Source: a virus
Direction: 5' to 3' (one strand)
DNA length: 32,239 nucleotides
Virus record (IMG/VR): IMGVR_UViG_3300005663_000143
Location: 1-32,239 of that record
This document shows, piece by piece, positions 4,961 to 10,997 of the stretch. Under the pieces are notes generated by a model. The model searched no databases, was not told the origin of the DNA, and was given only the letters and a program-made list of their open reading frames with translations. Position numbers and translations under genes: made by a program. Numbering within the stretch: position 1 is the first letter of the stretch; every line of letters begins with the position of its first letter.

Positions 4961-5924
4961 GCTCGATGCCTACTATCTGATGGGTGGACCTCCGGTCCTT
5001 CAGGAACGTGTTTCGCTGACGGAGCTGCGGGATTTGTTTCTGGCCTCGCGGCAAGCGGACGGGCTCTCGTGGCAAACGATTTTGAAATACCAGCGTGAGA
5101 CCGAGACGTTTGTCGGTTACGCCAAGACGCGTGGGTGGCGGTACGTGGACCAGATCAACACATCGCAGTTCACTCAGTTTAAGGTCAACCAGGTGGCGCT
5201 CGGGCTAGCCCTCCGGACGGTCTATCTGCAGTGCAGTATCGTTCGGGCGTTCTTCAGCTTTGCGGAGCAGATGGGTTATGTTACGACTAACCCGGTCAAG
5301 GGCGCGATGCCAGCTCGCTCGACCGAGCAGGCGAATCGATCGTTGACCGACGAAGAGCGCACCACCATCTGGGAGTTCGGTGGGATCCGTAGTCCGGTGT
5401 GGCGTCTCATGCTCGCGACCGGATGCCGTCGCTCCGAATTGTGCAAGCTCGCCTCGGCGTCGTTCGAGTTCACCGCGATCCCGCATCCGTTCGTCCGACT
5501 CAACGGCAAGGGGAAGGTACGTAACTTTCCGCTGTCGCCCGGGACGGTCGACCTTGCCCACGAGTTCATCGCGGTCGCCCCGACGCTACGCGGCCCGAGT
5601 GCTCATCCGATCGCGGCAGACTCCGTGTGGGCCCCGGAGTATTCCAACACGTTGCTCGGGATCCTACCGATAGCGCTCAGCGGGTGGTGGCTCGCCGACC
5701 GGGGCGTGATGGGGTTGGCGGACGATGTTGTGATGCACACACTGCGGCATGACTTCGCAACGTCGGTGGTGGCGCGGTCAGGTGTTCGGGCGGCGCAGCA
5801 GCTCTTGGGTCACGCGGACATCCGGACGACCGTGCAGTACGACCACACTTCAGACGATATATTGCTGGCGGCGGTCAGTGAATATGGCGCATTCTTGTCA
5901 GCGCGGAAAACAGCGAACTCGTAA
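4800..5924 (+). CDS. int: Tyrosine recombinase, phage integrase
   Basis: This 374-residue integrase would cut and rejoin DNA at attP and attB through a 3'-phosphotyrosine link. All catalytic positions are visible: R210 in TGCRRSEL, a lysine in the beta hairpin (NGKGK, 235-239), H313 and R316 in HTLRHD, H338 in LLGH, and Y347 in VQYDHT. Residues about 70-165 form the SAM-like core-binding domain. The first 60 residues would be the arm-binding part. Start: GTG at 4800 with GAGGAGGTAAAGA directly upstream, inside the excisionase frame. The C-terminus overlaps one copy of a 17-bp repeat. The protein looks intact, so the phage is, or recently was, able to integrate. Confidence 0.92.
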   Translation: MPRSKQPFHPRATKLGSGKWVVDCRAWRNFLRSWGCPVRPEFWTEEAALHRVRELDAYYLMGGPPVLQERVSLTELRDLFLASRQADGLSWQTILKYQRETETFVGYAKTRGWRYVDQINTSQFTQFKVNQVALGLALRTVYLQCSIVRAFFSFAEQMGYVTTNPVKGAMPARSTEQANRSLTDEERTTIWEFGGIRSPVWRLMLATGCRRSELCKLASASFEFTAIPHPFVRLNGKGKVRNFPLSPGTVDLAHEFIAVAPTLRGPSAHPIAADSVWAPEYSNTLLGILPIALSGWWLADRGVMGLADDVVMHTLRHDFATSVVARSGVRAAQQLLGHADIRTTVQYDHTSDDILLAAVSEYGAFLSARKTANS

Positions 5925-6121
5925 GTGTCGACGATAAAGAGGAAAATGCTTGCGCACGATGGTACTACTGATTTTGGTCGCAGCGTTGACGACGTTGGTC
6001 GGCAATCGGCGCAAACCCTTGTCCCCGTTGGGTCAGCGGGAAATCACCTTGCGGCCCCGTAACCATCATTTTTAGTCCGCTTTAGCCTAATTCACCCGGG
6101 TTACTGGCGCATTCTTGTCAG
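5885..6121 (+). repeat. 17-bp direct repeat pair at integrase 3' end
   Basis: TGGCGCATTCTTGTCAG occurs at 5885-5901, inside the last codons of int, and again at 6105-6121 in the following gap. CGCGG follows both copies (directly in the first, after TGG in the second). The copies are 220 bases apart. A duplicated int tail next to int suggests a core attachment site, a scar of past integration or module exchange, or a duplication. Confidence 0.75.
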
Positions 6122-6142
6122 TGGCGCGGCCAGAACTACCCA
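5925..6142 (+). other. Gap after integrase, possible tiny frame
   Basis: The 5' part can encode a 38-residue peptide from an ATG at 5946 (weak site AAAGAGG) to TAA at 6060-6062. It is in the same frame as the integrase, so suppression of the int stop would extend the integrase by 45 residues. I see no family resemblance and do not call it a gene. The gap also holds the second TGATTTTGGTC (5969-5979), the second 17-bp repeat, and a short AT-rich patch around 6065-6095. It may be the right half of the attachment region. Confidence 0.3.
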
Positions 6143-6158
6143 CCGACTGAGGGGTCGG
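6143..6158 (+). promoter_or_regulatory. TGAGGG-loop leader hairpin (plus strand copy 2)
   Basis: CCGAC-TGAGGG-GTCGG is a perfect 5-bp stem with the six-base loop, followed by AAAGGAGAGGGGAACCA and the ATG at 6180. The left side equals the linear elements (CCGACTGAGGGG), so this copy links the linear and hairpin forms. Confidence 0.7.
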
Positions 6159-6179
6159 GGATAAAGGAGAGGGGAACCA

Positions 6180-6698
6180 ATGATCATCTATCTCGCTGGC
6201 GGGATGCACTCCGGCTGGCAGGACCGCGTCATGGCCGCGGTCCCGGACCACAGCTATATCAACCCCGCGCAACACGGGCTCAAGCCGCCGGCCCAGTACG
6301 CCTTCTGGGACATGCTCGGCATCCAACACGCCGACCTGATCTTCGCCTACGTCGAGCAGGACAACCCGTCGGGTATCGGGGCCGCGTTCGAGATCGGTTA
6401 CGGACTCGGGCTGGGCAAGCGGGTCATTCTGGTGGACCGCAAGTCGCTCCGGGATGAGTCGTTCCAGAAGTACGCCGCCATCATACAGCACGCCGGGCCG
6501 ATCGTACTTGAGACTCTCAACGATGGGATCACGATGCTGGAATCCATCGCGCGGCTCGCCGCAATGGTTCGGTGGTCTCCGGGCGACACCCAGAAGGCGA
6601 TCGACGCTTTTACCCCGGGGGCGGCTTTTGGGGCTCGGGGAGAAGTTGATTGCACCGACCCCGATCCGGAGTCCACGGTAGGGGGCGATCAGCGATGA
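6180..6698 (+). CDS. Nucleoside 2-deoxyribosyltransferase-like protein
   Basis: The 172-residue protein has the layout of the nucleoside 2-deoxyribosyltransferase fold, which swaps bases between deoxynucleosides or cuts the N-glycosidic bond. IIYLAGGMHSG (2-12) is the nucleotide-binding start. ADLIFAYVEQDNPSGIGAAFEIGYGLGLGK (51-80) carries the family signature, with E71 as the likely nucleophile. Residues after about 130 form a tail rich in Gly, Asp and Pro without known function. The start is the ATG behind the leader hairpin. A second protein with a related fold is encoded at 26870. Likely role: changing the deoxynucleotide pool, host or viral. The exact reaction cannot be told. Confidence 0.75.
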   Translation: MIIYLAGGMHSGWQDRVMAAVPDHSYINPAQHGLKPPAQYAFWDMLGIQHADLIFAYVEQDNPSGIGAAFEIGYGLGLGKRVILVDRKSLRDESFQKYAAIIQHAGPIVLETLNDGITMLESIARLAAMVRWSPGDTQKAIDAFTPGAAFGARGEVDCTDPDPESTVGGDQR

Positions 6699-6868
6699 AG
6701 GCTTACGAGATGCGGCGACTCAAACTCGAAGAGCAGAAGGTCGAGCATCTCAAGCGTCTCGCCGACAGCCTACGGTACATTGAGGAGTTCGTAGGCGGGG
6801 GGTTCTACGTGACTGAAGCTAGTGGCGGAAACCGTCACCGGTTTTTCGTGGAGCCGAAGCGCAGCTGA
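6695..6868 (+). CDS. Small hypothetical protein with helical N-terminus
   Basis: The 57-residue product starts MKAYEMRRLKLEEQKVEHLKRLADSL, a charged helix that could form a short coiled coil. It ends in a possible small beta part (GGFYVTEASGGNRHRFFVEP). The ATG overlaps the stop of the deoxyribosyltransferase-like gene by ATGA, so the two are probably translated together. No family recognised. Confidence 0.6.
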   Translation: MKAYEMRRLKLEEQKVEHLKRLADSLRYIEEFVGGGFYVTEASGGNRHRFFVEPKRS

Positions 6869-6880
6869 GGAGGGGGAACC

Positions 6881-7126
6881 TTGAATATCATCGAGCGTCT
6901 GCTCGGCAGTAAGGATGAGGTCATGCGGAAGGTCGGTCGCGACCTGCTCCGCGCCTGGAAGCCGCCCAAGATCCACCGGCATAACGGCCGTGAGAAGGCC
7001 ACTCTACCCAAGCGTCTGTCGAGCGGGGAACGCCGACGCAAGAGGCGCGTAGTCGCTGCCTCCCGACGCCACAACCGAAAGAGGCCCGTCCGCAGGCATC
7101 GAATGCGGGTTCACACCAGCAAGTAG
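6881..7126 (+). CDS. Small very basic protein
   Basis: This 81-residue product has over a third Arg, Lys and His in its C-terminal half (GERRRKRRVVAASRRHNRKRPVRRHRMR), so it very likely binds DNA or RNA. The start is TTG at 6881, preceded by AGGAGGGGGAACC, a textbook ribosome site. No ATG or GTG fits. The N-terminal 25 residues (NIIERLLGSKDEVMRKVG) look helical. It could be a DNA-compacting or host-regulating protein. No domain recognised. Confidence 0.55.
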   Translation: MNIIERLLGSKDEVMRKVGRDLLRAWKPPKIHRHNGREKATLPKRLSSGERRRKRRVVAASRRHNRKRPVRRHRMRVHTSK

Positions 7127-7138
7127 CGCGTTCAAATC

Positions 7139-7156
7139 CGACTGAGGGGAAGGAGG
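7139..7156 (+). promoter_or_regulatory. Linear TGAGGG leader element, copy 4
   Basis: CGACTGAGGGGAAGGAGG precedes the ATG at 7166 by nine bases and includes its ribosome site. It is identical over 18 bases to the copies at 3524 and 4455. Confidence 0.7.
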
Positions 7157-7165
7157 GCTGGTCCT

Positions 7166-7996
7166 ATGGGCCGGTTTGTAGACAAGAGTAATCCACCCGA
7201 CTACCGCACCATCTCGTACGGCGGTGGCGTCCAGTCAACCGCCATGATCGCGCTCAGTGTCCTGGGGGAGATCGAGCCGGCTGCCGATTGCGCGATCTTC
7301 GCCGACACCGGCTGGGAGCCCGCGCCGGTCTACGAGACCGTCAGGTGGATGACCGAGTGGGCGGCCGAGCGAGGCTTCACGATCCATACGGTTTCGGTCG
7401 GGAACATCCGCGACGACTTCCTGCACGCGACCCGGTTCGCTGCGATCCCGTTCTTCACCAAGCACCCTGACAAGAAGCGCGAGGGACGACTCCGTCGGCA
7501 GTGCACCCGCGAGTACAAGATCGATCCGATCTGTCGGAAGATCCGCGAGCTCCTCGGGTACAAAAAGTACGCGAAGACTAAGCACCTCGTCGAGACCTGG
7601 CTCGGCATTTCGACCGATGAGGTCTTTCGGATCAAGCAGTCGCGACTGCCTTGGCAGATCAACCGCCATCCGCTGATCGAGCTCAGCATGTCGCGCCAGG
7701 ATTGTATCGATTGGCTCGCCGACAACGACTTCCCGCCCGTCATGAAGTCCAGCTGCATCGGCTGCCCCTACCACAACAATGCCTTCTGGCGCTACATGAA
7801 GACCGACTGGCCGGAGGACTGGGAGGACGTCTGCAGCTTCGACGAAGCGATTCGTGACTTCGACAAGCGCCGGCGTGGTGGGGTGGAGTCGAAGCTCTAC
7901 ATCCACCGGAGCTGCCAGCCGCTTCGCGATCTCGATCTATCCGAGGAGAACCTCGATCTCGAGGGGGAAGAGTGTTCGGGCTATTGCTTCGTGTGA
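7166..7996 (+). CDS. PAPS-reductase-like PP-loop (adenine nucleotide alpha hydrolase) protein
   Basis: The 276-residue protein carries a PP-loop, SYGGGVQST (17-25), as in PAPS reductases and other adenine nucleotide alpha hydrolases that activate a substrate by cutting ATP or bind an adenylylated sulfur carrier. AIFADTGWE (43-51) and QCTREYKI (112-119) are also typical of the phage branch. Several cysteines (C113, C123, SSCIGC with C197 and C200, C250, and ECSGYC with C270 and C274) could hold an iron-sulfur cluster. True assimilatory reductases keep only a single essential Cys, so this is probably not a sulfate-assimilation enzyme. Sulfur or amine transfer onto a nucleic acid base is plausible but unproved. 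The start follows a leader element. Confidence 0.75.
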   Translation: MGRFVDKSNPPDYRTISYGGGVQSTAMIALSVLGEIEPAADCAIFADTGWEPAPVYETVRWMTEWAAERGFTIHTVSVGNIRDDFLHATRFAAIPFFTKHPDKKREGRLRRQCTREYKIDPICRKIRELLGYKKYAKTKHLVETWLGISTDEVFRIKQSRLPWQINRHPLIELSMSRQDCIDWLADNDFPPVMKSSCIGCPYHNNAFWRYMKTDWPEDWEDVCSFDEAIRDFDKRRRGGVESKLYIHRSCQPLRDLDLSEENLDLEGEECSGYCFV

Positions 7997-8003
7997 GGCC
8001 GTT

Positions 8004-8762
8004 ATGGGGCTGAAGGTTAAGGCGTTCGACATCGCGCTCAAGCGTGCCGTGGAGCATGACGGGGGCACCGGTGTACTGGGGGGTTGCGACCTCGCGGGGG
8101 TGTTCCGCCGCGCCCCGTCGACTCGGGAAGTCGTGCGTGAAGTCAAAACCCACACGATCGAGACCCTGACGGCATGGCTCCACCGGGGGGTGCTGGCGAG
8201 CAAGCTGTTGTCGGGTCAGTACTGCACCACGATGGGGGTGGCTCGTTCGGAAGAGCGGTGTCGCGCGCTCGAGAATGGCGTCGGGGATCGGCTGCTCGCG
8301 AAGGTGGAGCGCTCCCCTGAGGGGTGTTGGATCTGGGCCGGCCACGCCGGTCGGGGTCACACGTGCCCGCAGCCAAAGCTGGGACTCGGCGGTACCTCGG
8401 TTTCGGCCCGGCGTGCCGCGGTTGAGCTCACCTACGGAGCGGTTCCGGACGGCATTCAGATCTTCAACATCTGCGGGGACCAGCTATGTCTGGCCCCGGA
8501 GCACCAGGGGGCTCGACCGCAGCGGTGGAACGTGCAGCAGGTCGGTCATCCTAGCGGCATCCACTGTGGAAACGCCCGCATCAACTTCGAAATCGCGCAG
8601 GAGATCCGTGAGGCGTACACGACGCAACCACGTCGCGTCCGGGGTGGCCGGGGGGTTTCGCTGGTCGAGCTTGCTGCACAACACGACATTTCAATTTCGA
8701 CGGTACGCCAGGTCCTGACGGGACGGACGTGGCGCCGGCCGGATGAAGGAGGGGGAGCATGA
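8004..8762 (+). CDS. HNH-fold protein with missing catalytic histidine, plus HTH
   Basis: The 252-residue protein contains the HNH_3-type layout: GCWIWAG (107-113), ARRAAVELTYGAVPDG (135-150), then IFNICGDQLCLAPEHQ (153-168). In active members this last part reads V-x-H-x-C-x-N-x-x-C-x-N-P-x-H. Here the general-base His is Asn155, the usual middle Asn is Asp, and the AHR of the preceding helix is ARR. The structural cysteines C157 and C162 and the last His167 remain. Residues about 190-245 resemble an HTH (VELAAQHDISISTVRQVLTG), as in nuclease-associated DNA-binding tails. Residues 1-80 are unrecognised. It looks like a DNA-binding protein derived from a homing-type nuclease, with nicking activity probably lost. 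The start at 8004 has only a weak ribosome site. Confidence 0.7.
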   Translation: MGLKVKAFDIALKRAVEHDGGTGVLGGCDLAGVFRRAPSTREVVREVKTHTIETLTAWLHRGVLASKLLSGQYCTTMGVARSEERCRALENGVGDRLLAKVERSPEGCWIWAGHAGRGHTCPQPKLGLGGTSVSARRAAVELTYGAVPDGIQIFNICGDQLCLAPEHQGARPQRWNVQQVGHPSGIHCGNARINFEIAQEIREAYTTQPRRVRGGRGVSLVELAAQHDISISTVRQVLTGRTWRRPDEGGGA

Positions 8763-9761
8763 AGATTATTGAGCGCGTGGAGGTCCCGACGGGGGACATC
8801 CTGGTGGTTCAGGGCGACTACGGTTCACTCGAGCTGTTGTCCCTGGGGGACTACGGGAAGGGCGTCAACGTCAAGTGTGACGCGATGGGGTTGACGCGCC
8901 CGCTCGGTACGGTGCAGCACACCGATCTGTTGCCGCTTTACCAGAAGTGGGTCATCACGATCTCGACCCAGTACGGCTGCTCGATGGGTTGCAATTTCTG
9001 CGACGTACCCAAGGTGGGGCCGGGGAAGAACGCCACCCTGAACGACATGATCCGGCAGGTGCAGATGGGGCTGGCGCTCCACCCGGAGGTCCCGTGGAGC
9101 GACCGGCTGAATATTCACTTTGCCCGGATGGGGGAACCGACTTGGAACCCCCATGTTCTCAACGCGGCCTGTTGGTTCTACGACCACCTCTGGCCGGCGT
9201 ACCGAGTTCATCCGGTGGTCTCCACGATGATGCCGCGCCACAACGTCTATCTGCGCGACTTCCTGCAGCGTTGGCTGGAGGTAGTCAAGAACGACATCTA
9301 CCGGGGCAACGCGGGGCTGCAGCTGAGTATCAACTCGACGTCGGAGACCGAGCGTGTCGACATGTTCAACGGCAACGCACTATCGCTCGCCGATATCGGT
9401 CAGATGCTGGAGGGGTTGGCGGACCCGCTCGGGCGGAAGATCACGCTCAACTTCGCGCTCGCCGGGTACGAGATCGATCCGTATGTGCTGCGGCGCTACT
9501 TCGATCCCGCCCACTACCTGATCAAGCTCACCCCGATGCACCGCACCGATGCGGCGCTGGGCAACGGGATCGAGACCGAGGGCGACTACACCACGTTCGA
9601 GCCCTACCGATGGACCGAGGAGCGGCTGGTTGAACACGGCTACGACGTTCTGGTCTTCATCGCTTCTCGCGAGGAGGATGAGGGGCGGATCACCTGTGGG
9701 AACGCGCTGCTCTCGGGCACACGTCCCTTTGATTTGACCGAAGGAGGGGGAGCATGAAGAT
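8745..9761 (+). repeat. 22-bp direct repeats around the radical SAM gene starts
   Basis: The 22 bases 8745-8766 are repeated exactly at 9740-9761. Each copy spans the end of one gene, the ribosome site GAAGGAGGGGGA, and the start of the next gene (ATGAAGAT). The HNH and radical SAM proteins therefore both end in EGGGA, and the radical SAM and Mre11 proteins both begin MKI. The repeats bound the radical SAM gene exactly. Confidence 0.8.
8759..9757 (+). CDS. RlmN/Cfr-like radical SAM enzyme, short form
   Basis: The 332-residue protein resembles the RlmN/Cfr family, which methylates an adenine in RNA by a radical route. ISTQYGCSMGCNFCDVP (68-84) holds the 4Fe-4S cysteines C74, C78 and C81 in the order Cx3Cx2C. 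ARMGEPTWN (122-130) matches the MGEP motif that binds S-adenosylmethionine. LQLSINSTSETERVD matches the S-x-H-x-x-x-x-x-x-R region with the histidine changed. ITCGNALL near the C-terminus supplies C313, which aligns with the methyl-carrying cysteine of RlmN. The second RlmN cysteine, seven residues before the first cluster cysteine, is Thr67 here. The N-terminal RNA-binding domain of RlmN is absent. The substrate could be an unusual RNA, or DNA. Confidence 0.75.
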   Translation: MKIIERVEVPTGDILVVQGDYGSLELLSLGDYGKGVNVKCDAMGLTRPLGTVQHTDLLPLYQKWVITISTQYGCSMGCNFCDVPKVGPGKNATLNDMIRQVQMGLALHPEVPWSDRLNIHFARMGEPTWNPHVLNAACWFYDHLWPAYRVHPVVSTMMPRHNVYLRDFLQRWLEVVKNDIYRGNAGLQLSINSTSETERVDMFNGNALSLADIGQMLEGLADPLGRKITLNFALAGYEIDPYVLRRYFDPAHYLIKLTPMHRTDAALGNGIETEGDYTTFEPYRWTEERLVEHGYDVLVFIASREEDEGRITCGNALLSGTRPFDLTEGGGA

Positions 9762-10764
9762 CGCACATTGTTCAGACGTACACCTGGGGTTCGGGCGGTT
9801 CGGTGGTGCCCGGAGCGCCCGCCGCAAGGAGGACGTGATCAACTGCTTCCTCGCGGCGGTCGACACGATCATCGATCGGGGCTGTCGGGTGGCTCTGTTT
9901 CCGGGCGACTTTTTCGACAGCCCTGACCCCGATAACGAAACCCTACTCGCGGCTATTACGGGCATCACCCGTCTGACCCGCGAGGGGATCTCGGTACGGA
10001 TTATTTCCGGCCAGCACGATACGCCCAAGTCTGAACGGTGTCATATCTTCGCCGCGCTGCAGGCCACGGATTCAACCGGTCGGCTGCAGATGATGCACGC
10101 CGGCGAGTTCACCGAGGACATCGACGGCTTCCGTTTCGTCTACCAGGGCTGGGACAACATCCCGCTCGACTGGGCCGCGCTCCCTGAGGGCGACTTCCTG
10201 GTGGTGCACGCGCCCTACCCGCCAGCGATTTTCAGTGACCGACATCCGCGGGCTATCTACGAGGGCATCCCGGACAACTGGTCCTACCTGGCGCTCGGCG
10301 ACTGGCATGAGCGTAAGGAGATCATGCCCGGCGCCTGGTACAGCGGCGGCCTCGAGCGGCTCAATTTTGGTGAGCAGGGCTCGGACTGCGGAATCCTGGT
10401 CATCGACACCGATACCGGCGAGGTGACGCCCTGGGATTCTCCGGCCCGCGAGCTCATCACGATCGACTTCGACCTCGATACCTGGGACCGCCCGGAGGAA
10501 AAGCTGCGGGAGGTGCTGGAGGGGTTTGAGTCGGCTGCGATTCGGCTCCGGATGGCAGGAGATCCGACCCGGATCGATCCGAAGTGTCTCGATTTCCACC
10601 CGCTGATCCAGCGGGAGTTTCTTGGTCGCCCCGACGTGGCAGCCCAGGTCAACCTGGGCACCGCAGAGGTCGCGACCTCCTGGGAGGAATTTTGCAACCG
10701 GCAGAAGCTATCTCCTCAGGTGTTCCGGTACGGCCGCCACTTTTTGAGGGAGATTGGACGATGA
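9754..10764 (+). CDS. sbcD: Mre11/SbcD-type nuclease subunit (T4 gp47-like)
   Basis: This 336-residue calcineurin-type phosphoesterase pairs with the Rad50-like protein two genes on, to process DNA ends for recombination. Motifs: DVHLG (8-12), PGDFFD (50-55), SGQHDT (85-90), VVHAP (150-155), LGDWHE (181-186) and YSGGLERLNFGE (196-207). Compared with standard Mre11, the Asn ligand of GNHD is Gln87 and the first His of GHxH is Asp183. Both remain able to bind metal, but the change of two of the seven ligands is unusual. The C-terminal third is a capping domain and Rad50-binding tail. The ATG overlaps the previous gene by ATGA. Confidence 0.88.
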   Translation: MKIAHCSDVHLGFGRFGGARSARRKEDVINCFLAAVDTIIDRGCRVALFPGDFFDSPDPDNETLLAAITGITRLTREGISVRIISGQHDTPKSERCHIFAALQATDSTGRLQMMHAGEFTEDIDGFRFVYQGWDNIPLDWAALPEGDFLVVHAPYPPAIFSDRHPRAIYEGIPDNWSYLALGDWHERKEIMPGAWYSGGLERLNFGEQGSDCGILVIDTDTGEVTPWDSPARELITIDFDLDTWDRPEEKLREVLEGFESAAIRLRMAGDPTRIDPKCLDFHPLIQREFLGRPDVAAQVNLGTAEVATSWEEFCNRQKLSPQVFRYGRHFLREIGR

Positions 10765-10997
10765 CTAACGATTTCGAGTTCAAACCAATCCCTCTCAGTG
10801 AATTCTTGGGTGACGGCCCTTCGCTTTCGCCTCCGGTGCACCGGTGCGAAGCCTGCGGGCGCCCGGCGCTCTGCTGCGAAGAAGCTTTTCGGCCGGGTGT
10901 GTTGAGTTGTGAGGTCAACCAGTTCGTTAGTGCCACGGCTACCGTTGCCACCTTGCTGTCCGCACTGCGACGCCGCACGAAGGAGCTTGGACGATGA
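10761..10997 (+). CDS. Small zinc-type protein between sbcD and sbcC
   Basis: The 78-residue product starts MTNDFEFKPIPLSEFLGDG and has HRCEACGRPALCCEEAF, a CxxC-x5-CC group that may bind zinc, then a helical tail (VSATATVATLLSALRRRTKEL). It overlaps both neighbours by ATGA, so the sbcD, this gene and sbcC form one coupled unit. It might help the nuclease complex, but no family is recognised. Confidence 0.6.
   Translation: MTNDFEFKPIPLSEFLGDGPSLSPPVHRCEACGRPALCCEEAFRPGVLSCEVNQFVSATATVATLLSALRRRTKELGR

Noticed and set aside
5946-6062. 38-codon frame after the integrase, in the integrase frame
   Set aside because: The ribosome site is weak, composition is not distinctive, and it overlaps a possible attachment region. 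I mention it in the gap description only.
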